Assembly (NCBI RefSeq): GCF_000378125.1
Contig: NZ_KB899241.1
Coordinates: forward strand, 2,083,652 to 2,147,651
Direction of reading: 5' to 3'
DNA: 64,000 bases
Source: Rudaea cellulosilytica DSM 22992
GTDB lineage: Bacteria > Pseudomonadota > Gammaproteobacteria > Xanthomonadales > Rhodanobacteraceae
In this document: positions 45,188 through 52,211 of the stretch, one piece after another
Numbering within the stretch: the stretch's first letter is position 1
How the letters are laid out: every line of letters starts with the position of its first letter
Program-made: the position numbers and the translations under genes
The notes under the pieces: model-generated
Told to the model about the DNA's origin: nothing
Databases searched by the model: none
The model's input: only the letters and a program-made list of their open reading frames with translations

Positions 45188-45928
45188 ATGTCAGCGAACT
45201 CGGGCCGTTTGGCCGGCAAGACCGTATTGATAACCGCTGCCGGGCAAGGCATTGGACGCAAAACAGCCGAGCTGTTTGCCGCACAAGGAGCGATTGTCTG
45301 GGCCAGTGATCTCAACGTAGCGGCCTTGGCCGGACTCGATGCTTGCCGCTGCGTCGCGCTAGACGTGGGCGACGCAGAAGCAGTTCGTTCGCTGGAAGCA
45401 CAGACAGGACCGATTGACGTCCTATTCAACTGCGCGGGCATCGTTGTGAACGGCACTATCCTGGATTGCCGTGAGGAAGACTGGTCGCGCTCGATTGAAC
45501 TTAACGTGACGTCGATGTTCCGCCTCATTCGAACGTTTGTGCCAGGCATGCTCGGGCGTGGGGGCGGATCGATCATCAACATGTCGTCTGTGGTCGGCGC
45601 GCCAAAAGGGGCGCCAAATCGTTTTGCATATGGGACTTCTAAGGCGGCAGTTGTTGGATTGACCAAGTCCGTGGCAGCTGATTTCATTACGCGCGGCATT
45701 CGTTGCAATGCGATCTGTCCTGGTACGATCGAAACCCCGTCACTGCACGAACGGTTGCGCGCAACAGGTGATTTTCAGGCGGCGCTCGCGCAGTTCGTCG
45801 GGCGCCAGCCGATGGGAAGACTCGGCAAGCCTGAGGAAGTTGCCGCGCTAGCTCTATATCTCGCTTCGGACGAATCAGCTTTCACGACAGGCCAATGCAT
45901 CATGATCGACGGCGGCTGGTCCGGTTGA
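45188..45928 (+). CDS. SDR dehydrogenase, probable 2-keto-3-deoxy-L-fuconate 4-dehydrogenase
   Basis: 246 residues: TAAGQGIG cofactor loop (16-23), NCAG (81-84), Ser133/134, Tyr148 and Lys152 in YGTSKAA, and MIDGGWSG at the end. The AAGQGIGR start and NVTSMFRLIR segment match the SDR group that oxidises 2-keto-3-deoxy-L-fuconate to the 2,4-diketo acid in Xanthomonas and Burkholderia. This feeds the FAH-family hydrolase at 31210. It lies 14 bases after the UxaA-type gene and just before the lactonase, in one operon. Confidence 0.86.
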   Translation: MSANSGRLAGKTVLITAAGQGIGRKTAELFAAQGAIVWASDLNVAALAGLDACRCVALDVGDAEAVRSLEAQTGPIDVLFNCAGIVVNGTILDCREEDWSRSIELNVTSMFRLIRTFVPGMLGRGGGSIINMSSVVGAPKGAPNRFAYGTSKAAVVGLTKSVAADFITRGIRCNAICPGTIETPSLHERLRATGDFQAALAQFVGRQPMGRLGKPEEVAALALYLASDESAFTTGQCIMIDGGWSG

Positions 45929-46001
45929 TGTGACTCGGACGGCCTAGCGGAGAGGCACGATTGCGAAGAATCACGATGGTCTCCACGAAGGAATTTGCTC
46001 G

Positions 46002-46847
46002 ATGAACGTGGTCGATACCCACGCGCATTTCTGGGACGTCGATTCCCTAAACTACCCCTGGATAGAGAAGGGATCTGCCTTCGATCGCAGTTTCTTTCTG
46101 GAAGATTATCAGCGCGCGACGACAAATGTTCCAATCGAGCGCATGGTTTTCGTCGAGTGCGATGCGCATGCGAGCGATTCGCTCGCGGAAGCAGAATGGG
46201 TTAGCCACTTAGCCCAGATCGATCAGCGAATCCAAGCTATCGTCGCGCGCACTTCACTAATGGACGCGAATGCGCTGGCTACGTTGGATGCGTTGGCAGC
46301 GATGCCACTCGTGCGCGGAATCCGCGACAACATTCAGAACAACCCGCCCGGGTTTGCGCTGGAAGCCGGATTTATTGCCGGTGTCAGGGAAGTCCATCGA
46401 CGTGGGCTGCATTTTGAACTCTGCTTAAAGCACCATCAGCTCGCCGAAACGATCGAGCTAGTCAGACGCTGTCCCGAAGGGAATTTTGTTCTCGATCATT
46501 GTGCCAAGCCAGACATCAAGTCCGGCCGCAAGGAGCCATGGGCGAAGCAGATAGAAGAGCTGGCTGCGTTGCCGAATGTGGTTTGCAAGATCTCCGGTCT
46601 TGTCACCGAAGCGGACTGGAATCACTGGCAGCCCGAAGAGGTGCTCTGGTACGCCCGCGTTGCGGCGAGTGAGTTCGGGTCGGAGCGGATCATGTTTGGC
46701 AGCGACTGGCCAGTGAACGAAGTCGCTGGGGGATATGCACGCTGGTTTCAGCTAGCCGAGTCGCTGGCGAGCTCGTGGAGTAGCGCCGATCGGGCAAAGT
46801 TCTTCCAGAAAAATGCGGAACGAGTATATCGCTTGACCTCGCCCTAG
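46002..46847 (+). CDS. amidohydrolase-family L-fuconolactonase
   Basis: 281 residues, TIM-barrel amidohydrolase: VDTHAHFW with His7 and His9, VFVECDA, LDHCAKP with His166, KISGLVTEA, and FGSDWPV with Asp235. This is the COG3618 group of sugar lactonases that open L-fucono- or L-rhamnono-1,5-lactone. It supplies the step between the sugar dehydrogenase and the dehydratase. Confidence 0.9.
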   Translation: MNVVDTHAHFWDVDSLNYPWIEKGSAFDRSFFLEDYQRATTNVPIERMVFVECDAHASDSLAEAEWVSHLAQIDQRIQAIVARTSLMDANALATLDALAAMPLVRGIRDNIQNNPPGFALEAGFIAGVREVHRRGLHFELCLKHHQLAETIELVRRCPEGNFVLDHCAKPDIKSGRKEPWAKQIEELAALPNVVCKISGLVTEADWNHWQPEEVLWYARVAASEFGSERIMFGSDWPVNEVAGGYARWFQLAESLASSWSSADRAKFFQKNAERVYRLTSP

Positions 46848-46948
46848 GATGGGTAGCCAAGATAGAGGGTGGATGTGCGCCTCTGCCGAATTGCGCGTCG
46901 TGAGAACTAGTCTTTCGATACAGAAGAAAGTTTAGATCGACTCACCTT

Positions 46949-47644
46949 TCAAAGTACTTTGTACTTCCTGAGAGCAGCAGTAGAACTCATGCCGGCCTCG
47001 ACGGCCCGGCGCACGACATTCTCCCTGCGTGCCTTTTCGAGGGACTTCTCGACGACCTCGTCCTGCAGCCTTCTCGGAATGATGACGATACCGTCGAGGT
47101 CGCCGAAGACAAGGTCATCTGGTTCGATCCACACGTTGCCGATCTCAATGGAGCAACGGAAGTCGATCACTTGCGCGCGCACGGAGGAGTCCTGCGCAAA
47201 ACGACCGCGGCTGAAGACAGGCCAGTTCTGTTCGATCATCCTAGGCGTGTCGCGGTGGAAGCCGTTGACAACGGCGCCGGTGCTACCGCGCGTACGCGCC
47301 GTAGCCGTGAGCAACTCACCCCAGTAGGCGCAGCGCATATCGCCGCCAGAGCACAAGTAGATCTCGCCCGGCTCGATCTGGTCGAGCGCTTCGGTGAGAA
47401 GACCGAAAGGCTTCTTCTGCGGCCCGTGGACATCGATCATCACAACCGGCATAGCGCGGCCGATGACCTTCATCTCTCCTAGGGCGGGCTGGATTGGCTG
47501 CGGCAAGAATTGGTGGTAACAGCCCAGCGTGTCGAGTACATCCCCGACGACCGGTGTGTATAGCTCTTTCTTGAAGAGTTCGAAGAGCGCTCTTTCCTTC
47601 GCAGAGGGCTGTGGAATCTCGTAAGGCCGGGTGGTTTTGCTCAT
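46949..47644 (-). CDS. RraA-family aldolase/decarboxylase-like protein
   Basis: 231 residues of the RraA/HMG-aldolase fold: [60 protein letters not shown] (Arg and Asp as in the metal site), and [17 protein letters not shown]. Relatives cleave 4-hydroxy-4-methyl-2-oxoglutarate or decarboxylate oxaloacetate, and others are catabolic aldolases beside UxaA-type genes. ATG at 47644 fits family length; an ATG at 47692 would add 16 residues. A perfect operator-like repeat lies upstream at 47703, tying it to the fucose island. Confidence 0.85.
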   Translation of the reverse strand: MSKTTRPYEIPQPSAKERALFELFKKELYTPVVGDVLDTLGCYHQFLPQPIQPALGEMKVIGRAMPVVMIDVHGPQKKPFGLLTEALDQIEPGEIYLCSGGDMRCAYWGELLTATARTRGSTGAVVNGFHRDTPRMIEQNWPVFSRGRFAQDSSVRAQVIDFRCSIEIGNVWIEPDDLVFGDLDGIVIIPRRLQDEVVEKSLEKARRENVVRRAVEAGMSSTAALRKYKVL

Positions 47645-47702
47645 GAGGGCCAGAGTCGTACTGCCAAGATATATCCTGGCATATTGTCTCATATGTAATA
47701 AA

Positions 47703-47720
47703 TTATCGTAAATACGATAA
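47703..47720. promoter_or_regulatory. perfect inverted repeat TTATCGTA-AA-TACGATAA
   Basis: Two perfect eight-base arms around AA, 59 bases upstream of the RraA-like ATG on the minus strand. It is the best copy of the repeat also found at 29329, with half-sites at 29219 and 33358. It probably binds the island regulator (IclR type is the only local candidate). Confidence 0.65.
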
Positions 47721-47803
47721 ATGCAAAAAATGCAACGTATTGGCGGGGCTGCGAACTCAAAGGAATCTTTAAGTATCCGAACCGCTTCGTGATACGCCAG
47801 TAC

Positions 47804-47853
47804 TTGACATGCAAGACGTTACTTGCATATTATTTAGGCAAGCAATTACTTGC
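47804..47853 (+). promoter_or_regulatory. promoter and double operator of the ArsR operon
   Basis: TTGACA (47804-47809) and TATTAT (47828-47833) are 18 bases apart. The spacer is exactly filled by an inverted repeat TGCAAG-N6-CTTGCA (47810-47827). A second repeat GCAAG-N6-CTTGC follows at 47838-47853, across the presumed start of transcription. This is a compact autoregulatory layout for an ArsR-type repressor. Confidence 0.75.
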
Positions 47854-47861
47854 GTGTAGTC

Positions 47862-48194
47862 ATGACAGAACGCCACGATCCCGACGTGCTATTCAAGGCC
47901 CTGGCCGATCCCAGCCGACGCAAACTGCTGGATCTGCTGCATGCACACGACGGTCGCACGCTCAACGATCTGTGCGAGCACCTGGATATGACGCGGCAGG
48001 GCGTGACGCAACACCTGGACCTACTGGAGGCCGCGAACCTGGTCGCCACCGTGCGGCGCGGGCGCGAAAAGCTGCACTTCCTCAATCCGGTGCCACTGCA
48101 GGAAATCTACGAGCGCTGGATTGCCAAGTTCGAAAAACCGCGCCTCAAAGCGCTGGGCGACCTGAAACGACGACTGGAGAAGACCAATGTCTAG
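47862..48194 (+). CDS. ArsR-family repressor
   Basis: 110 residues with the winged-helix of ArsR/SmtB proteins: DVLFKALADPSRRKLLDLLHAHDGRTLNDLCEHLDMTRQGVTQHLDLLEAANLV, then VRRGREKLHFLNPVPL. No metal-binding Cys pair (ELCVCDL type) is present. It therefore belongs to the non-metal group often paired with SRPBCC (AHSA1) genes, as here, with an eight-base overlap. It is expected to repress its own operon through the repeats at 47810 and 47838. Confidence 0.92.
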   Translation: MTERHDPDVLFKALADPSRRKLLDLLHAHDGRTLNDLCEHLDMTRQGVTQHLDLLEAANLVATVRRGREKLHFLNPVPLQEIYERWIAKFEKPRLKALGDLKRRLEKTNV

Positions 48195-48654
48195 ATCGAC
48201 TTTTGTTTACGTGACCTACATTCACACCACCCAGCAGAAATTGTGGTCGGCACTGACTGAGGACACCGAGTTCATGAAGCAATACTGGTTTGGCTTTCAT
48301 TGCGAAAGCGCGTGGACCGCGGGATCACCTTGGAAGATGGTGTCAGGCGATGGCGTTGTTACCGATGAAGGCGAGATTCTTGAGGCCGACCCGCCGCGGC
48401 GCTTGGTGATCCGCTGGCGGCATCAGAACAAACCCGAGCTTCAGGTCGAAGGCGAGTCGCGCTGCACGATGGAATTGGAGCCCAGTGGATCGGCGGTCAA
48501 GCTCTCGATCACGCACACGATGGAGCGCGAGCCCTCAAAACTCATCGCGGCGGTGTCGGGCGGCTGGCCGATGATCCTTTCCAACCTGAAGTCCTTGATA
48601 GAAACCGGGTCCACGATCCTGGACGACCCACATCTGAAGGGCGATCGACACTAA
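48187..48654 (+). CDS. SRPBCC/AHSA1-family protein
   Basis: 155 residues: FVYVTYIHTTQQKLWSALTEDTEFMKQYWFGFHCES, PWKMVSGDGVVTDEGEILEADPPRRLVIRW and a C-terminal helix HLKSLIE-like NLKSLIETG. The fold has a hydrophobic cavity for a small ligand. AHSA1-ArsR pairs are common and usually respond to an unknown lipophilic compound. It is coupled to the regulator gene by overlap. Confidence 0.88.
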   Translation: MSRSTFVYVTYIHTTQQKLWSALTEDTEFMKQYWFGFHCESAWTAGSPWKMVSGDGVVTDEGEILEADPPRRLVIRWRHQNKPELQVEGESRCTMELEPSGSAVKLSITHTMEREPSKLIAAVSGGWPMILSNLKSLIETGSTILDDPHLKGDRH

Positions 48655-48694
48655 CGCCAGTCTGGCCATTGAACTTCGATACCGGAGAATTCTC

Positions 48695-49465
48695 ATGAAA
48701 ACGATTCAAAAGGCCCTCGGGATATTCGCGGCATTCCTTTGTATCGCAACAGCAAGCGCACAATCGGCTTCGCCTGGAGCAGTGCGGCCGAGCATCGTTC
48801 TCGTCCACGGGGCTCTACTCGATGGTTCGAGTTGGCGTGGCGTGTACGACGTGCTGACGCGCGATGGGTATCGCGTCAGTATCGTACAGGAGCCGTTAAC
48901 CAGTTTCGACGAAGACCTGACTGCGACAAAGCGCGTGCTCGACCGGCAAGATGGGCCGGTTGTCCTGGTCGGAAACAGCTATGGCGGCCAGATCATCACC
49001 GTGGCCGGGAGCGACCCTAAGGTGAAGGCACTTGTCTATGTTGCGGCGCTGCAGCCCGATGTCGGGGAAGCGAGTGGAGCCGTGTACCCGCCGAGTCCCA
49101 AGGCGCGCGACGGTCTGGTGGCGACCAAAGATGGGTTTGTTATTGTGGACCCGACAAAGTTTGCTGCTGAAGTGGCGGCCGACCTGCCCAAGGCACAGGC
49201 CGAGTTCATGGCAAATTCGCAGATGCCGATAAACGGTGATGTTTTCAACATCAAGCTGACCACAGCTGCCTGGCATGACAAGCCGAGCTACGCGATCATC
49301 GGCACGCAAGACCAAGTGATGGATCCTGAGCTGGCACAACGGATGGCTAAGCGTGCGGGTTCGCAGGTGACGATGGTTAAGTCAGGTCATTTCGTTCACG
49401 TCTCCCAGCCGCGTGCCGTCGCGTCAGTGATCGAGACAGCTGTGCGCGCCGTCAAGGGAATGTGA
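48695..49465 (+). CDS. exported alpha/beta hydrolase
   Basis: 256 residues with a signal peptide (ends TASAQS), preceded by GGAGA. The oxyanion region is VLVHGALLDGSSWRGV, the nucleophile elbow GNSYGG (Ser95), and the likely His is in VKSGHFVHVSQP. Relatives are esterases or haloalkane-dehalogenase-like hydrolases acting on small esters. Together with the ArsR, SRPBCC and monooxygenase genes it suggests handling of a small aromatic or lipophilic compound. Confidence 0.88.
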   Translation: MKTIQKALGIFAAFLCIATASAQSASPGAVRPSIVLVHGALLDGSSWRGVYDVLTRDGYRVSIVQEPLTSFDEDLTATKRVLDRQDGPVVLVGNSYGGQIITVAGSDPKVKALVYVAALQPDVGEASGAVYPPSPKARDGLVATKDGFVIVDPTKFAAEVAADLPKAQAEFMANSQMPINGDVFNIKLTTAAWHDKPSYAIIGTQDQVMDPELAQRMAKRAGSQVTMVKSGHFVHVSQPRAVASVIETAVRAVKGM

Positions 49466-49467
49466 CC

Positions 49468-49839
49468 ATGAACGCCGCTACCATCCAGGCGGACGACGAC
49501 ACCGCAGCCATCCTCGGTGTTTTTCGGTCCGAGCTGCGCAACCCGTCCGGACCCCTGTCGTTGCTAGTACGCTTCACCGTCCACGAAGGTCAGGAGGATC
49601 GGGTCGAGACTGCTTTTGGTCGCGCCCGACCGCAGACGCTCGGTGAACCCGGATGCTGCGCCTACGAACTCCACCAAGACCCTCGCACCCCGCACAGCTT
49701 TGTCGTTTACGAGCGGTGGCGGTCTCTGGCCGATCTTGAGGCGCACTTTCGCAAGGACTACTTCGCCACCGTGCGCAACGAGATTGGCGCATTGATCGTT
49801 GCCGCGCCAGAATTCCAAGTGTTGCTGCCCACTGCGTGA
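49468..49839 (+). CDS. antibiotic biosynthesis monooxygenase (ABM) domain protein
   Basis: 123 residues. The ABM ferredoxin-like barrel covers LLVRFTVHEGQEDRVETAF, LGEPGCCAYELHQDPRTPHSFVVYERWRSLADLEAHF and IGALIVAAPEFQVL. Members include cofactor-free quinol monooxygenases such as YgiN. A GTG two codons upstream overlaps the hydrolase stop and could be the start. It is the last gene of the ArsR operon. Confidence 0.85.
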   Translation: MNAATIQADDDTAAILGVFRSELRNPSGPLSLLVRFTVHEGQEDRVETAFGRARPQTLGEPGCCAYELHQDPRTPHSFVVYERWRSLADLEAHFRKDYFATVRNEIGALIVAAPEFQVLLPTA

Positions 49840-49868
49840 TCGGCGGCAGCACTCCCTGTTCTGGTCAG

Positions 49869-50035
49869 AAATTTCCCTGATATCCGCAATTATTTTCCCT
49901 GCCACCAGCGAGCCGCGGAAGAATCTTTTGGCCTGAAAATGGCGTCACACCTGGCCTGCAGGGCAACCCGGTGACGGCATAGACGTCGTTTTCTCGAGAA
50001 ATTCCCTGTTAATTTCCCTGTTAACGGGAATTTCG
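49869..50035. repeat. dispersed TTCCCTG repeats with inverted end
   Basis: TTCCCTG occurs four times (49873, 49895, 50002, 50014). The last pair is followed by TTAACGGGAATT, making an imperfect inverted repeat AATTCCC...GGGAATT. The stretch carries no gene and resembles debris near integrated elements; the decayed recombinase at 50560 supports this. Apart from this, the hairpin at 50115 and that relic, I see no gene in 49840-50886. Confidence 0.4.
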
Positions 50036-50114
50036 ACCGGAGACAAGTTCTATGCGGACTACAACCACCACCATTCAGTCACACGTGCGGAGCATTTAGC
50101 CGCTGCAATGCCAG

Positions 50115-50140
50115 AAAAGCCCGCCGTGTCGCGGGCTTTT
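50115..50140. terminator. perfect bidirectional terminator
   Basis: AAAAGCCCGC and GCGGGCTTTT pair perfectly around CGTGTC, giving an A-run and T-run on either side. It could stop transcription from either direction. Confidence 0.75.
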
Positions 50141-50559
50141 CCATTTCGTTGGTCGCTGGAGATGGGAAGAGGGGCCGTTTCCGCCCCGTAAAATGACCAC
50201 GTCTCCGTTTTTGCATCGGGACGACTAACGGCAGGAGAGCCAGAAGCCAGGCCTAGGGCAACTTTCGAATTACCTGCACCTAACGCCAAATCGAATGCCT
50301 ACGTGCCAGCCTAACGTCGCACGTGAACGGCAGCAGGGGGCCTGCGAATCAGGCTGGGAGGCGTCGGCTCAAAGGGAAAGCTAAGCGTCACTTTGTCAGT
50401 GCTCCTCATAGATGCCGTACTTCGGGAATAGTAAGCCAGTACAGTAGCCTTCAATAGCTCCCCGCTCTCGATGTCTGGCTTGTTCGATCCACTTGGCTTG
50501 ATAGCGTGGTCCCGCGATTCTCGAAAAATTGCGATGTGTCAGGAGATTCGAGCTCAACC

Positions 50560-50871
50560 CTATCCGTCGGGCAGGGCGTCGGTCGACAACGGCGTGCGAT
50601 ATGTGGATGTCGGTGCGCAGGCGGAAGCCCGCGATGCGGCAGGCCGCAGGGCCGCTTGCGCGGTCCAGCCCTGTATCACATACGCGTCTGCTCCGTGATC
50701 TCGAACTGCACGGGGCGCTGGGTCTTCTGCTATAGGACCGTGTACGCGTATTTTGACGAGATCGCAGGCGCGCAACTTACTGTCGATCGCCAAATTAAAT
50801 AATGCCAGATCGCGGATGGCGATGAAGGAGCTCAGCATGTGCCCATTCGCAGCAGGCGGTGTTCGACCCAA
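50560..50871 (-). pseudogene. decayed tyrosine recombinase remnant
   Basis: On the minus strand one frame reads FIAIRDLALFNLAIDSKLR followed by ACDLVKIRV. After a frame change the same direction reads QKTQRPVQFEITEQTR. Both are consecutive pieces of a widespread integrase family (first catalytic Arg region). A stop follows and the Arg/His/Tyr boxes further on are not recognisable. The gene has lost its start, its frame and its C-terminal half. Confidence 0.65.
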
Positions 50872-50886
50872 TGCGGACGAGCCAGC

Positions 50887-51210
50887 TCAATGATCGTCGG
50901 CTTCTGCAAGGGTCCAAGCGAGTGCGAGCAGCGACATGACGGCCATTATCGACAGCATGATGATGCTCGAGTTGGACCATTCGCCGACGAGCCATCCATG
51001 CCACGCCGCTCGCCATAGCGGCGAGGTGAACAGGCTCAACGAGCACATGGCGGCTCCGACGAGAACGCCCGCCGCGAGCGGCCATGCCGATGGACGGCGG
51101 CGGCGTGACAGTTGCTGCATCACGCGATCGCAAAAACCGTCGTCGGCTATGGGGCCGTCGAACGACTGCCGAAGCAGTGCATCGATGTCGTCGTCGTGTA
51201 TGGAGTTCAT
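50887..51210 (-). CDS. small membrane protein, putative anti-sigma factor
   Basis: 107 residues: a polar N-terminus (NSIHDDDIDALLRQSFDGPIADDGFCDRVMQQLSRRRR) followed by two hydrophobic segments (WPLAAGVLVGAAMCSLSLF and SSIIMLSIMAVMSLLALAWTL). It overlaps the 3' end of the ECF sigma gene by four bases, the usual place for a regulator of that sigma. The short cytoplasmic head and membrane anchors fit an anti-sigma, but no zinc-type HxxxCxxC motif is present. A frame starting further upstream would run into the sigma gene. Confidence 0.75.
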   Translation of the reverse strand: MNSIHDDDIDALLRQSFDGPIADDGFCDRVMQQLSRRRRPSAWPLAAGVLVGAAMCSLSLFTSPLWRAAWHGWLVGEWSNSSIIMLSIMAVMSLLALAWTLAEADDH

Positions 51211-51779
51211 GGAATTCGCTCCTCGCCGGCGGCGTGCCACGCCGCCAGCCATGTCTTGAGTTTTGCCTTGCCACGCGTCGCATGGGTCTTTACCGTGCCC
51301 AGCGGCATCGCCAGGACATACGCCGCTTCTTCGTGACTCAGGCCAAGTTGCGCACAGTGCAGCAACACGGTCTGTTCCGCAGTCGACAGATGTCGCATGG
51401 CGCGCGCCAGATCCAGTCGCAAATCCATCGCCTGTACGGGCGTGGGCAGGTGCTCCATCTCATCGTCCTGCGCATGACGTGCCGCCCATGACTTTGTGCG
51501 GCACGCCTGCAGAAAGCAGCCGTAAGCGATGCGATGCAGCCATGTTGAAAAACGCGCTTCACTGCGGAACTGGCCAAGCTTGCGCCACGCAAGCAGGAAT
51601 GTCTCTTGCGCCAGGTCGTCGGCCGCGGCCTCGTCGCCCTGCAGAAGGCGGCGCAATTGTGCCCGCACCATACCTTGATTGCGACGTACCAGTTGTTCGA
51701 ACGCACGGCGGTCGTCGCCCAGCAGGGCACGAGCCACCAGTATCTGATCGATGCGCGCCTCGGCGGCGCTGTCAGCCAT
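51207..51779 (-). CDS. ECF RNA polymerase sigma factor
   Basis: 190 residues with region 2 (AFEQLVRRNQGMVRAQLRRLLQGDEAAADDLAQETFLLAWRKLGQFR, FSTWLHRIAYGCFLQACR) and region 4 (STAEQTVLLHCAQLGLSHEEAAYVLAMPLGTVKTHATRGKAKL). This is a general RpoE-like ECF type rather than FecI. The first codons overlap the stop of the preceding DUF6249-like gene, and the last overlap the small membrane protein gene, so the three are tightly coupled. Confidence 0.92.
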   Translation of the reverse strand: MADSAAEARIDQILVARALLGDDRRAFEQLVRRNQGMVRAQLRRLLQGDEAAADDLAQETFLLAWRKLGQFRSEARFSTWLHRIAYGCFLQACRTKSWAARHAQDDEMEHLPTPVQAMDLRLDLARAMRHLSTAEQTVLLHCAQLGLSHEEAAYVLAMPLGTVKTHATRGKAKLKTWLAAWHAAGEERIP

Positions 51780-52143
51780 TTACATCACCGCGCCGGTTCA
51801 ACCACCAGCTGGCGAGGTAACCCAGTCCTGTCATCAGCGGCAACAAGCCCAGGCCCCAAAGCTCACCGATGCTGTGTCCGTTGTCGAGCTGGCCCGGCAA
51901 TGCGAGCAGCGTCAGCATCAGTCCGATGCCGCCGCTGATGAGCACCAAGGCGCGACGGCGTTCGGAATAAGCGATCTGCGGCTCGATCAGCAGTTGCGTT
52001 GGGAGCTCCACGCCTTTGTCGGCCAATTGCAACAGAGTTTGGTAACGCGCTTGTGTTTGCTGGTAGCGGTAGCGCATGACCATGAGGACGATCAGTACTG
52101 GGGCCGCCATCACGACCAGAGGAATGAGCAGAAAAAAATCCAT
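51772..52143 (-). CDS. DUF6249-like small membrane protein
   Basis: 123 residues. The N-terminal helix MDFFLLIPLVVMAAPVLIVLMVM is followed by a cytoplasmic helix RYQQTQARYQTLLQLADKGVELPTQLL and two further helices (ALVLISGGIGLMLTLLAL and LWGLGLLPLMTGLGYLASWWL). This layout is that of the DUF6249 proteins that often precede an ECF sigma gene in Xanthomonadales. Function unknown; the overlap with the sigma gene suggests a sensing or accessory role. The ATG at 52143 removes a non-hydrophobic, unlikely upstream extension. Confidence 0.8.
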   Translation of the reverse strand: MDFFLLIPLVVMAAPVLIVLMVMRYRYQQTQARYQTLLQLADKGVELPTQLLIEPQIAYSERRRALVLISGGIGLMLTLLALPGQLDNGHSIGELWGLGLLPLMTGLGYLASWWLNRRGDVNG

Positions 52144-52211
52144 TGTCGTACTCCAGAAGATAGTTGGGGAAAGTCCGACCAGTAGTGACTGATCGGACGG
52201 CTTTCGAACTC

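Noticed and set aside
47645-47692. Upstream ATG adding 16 residues to the RraA-like protein
   Set aside because: The extension is not part of the family and lies closer to the operator repeat than expected; the ATG at 47644 fits family length.
50471-50802. Plus-strand frames in the 50.5-50.8 kb gap
   Set aside because: The minus strand here reads as a decayed recombinase, so the plus frames are antisense by-products.
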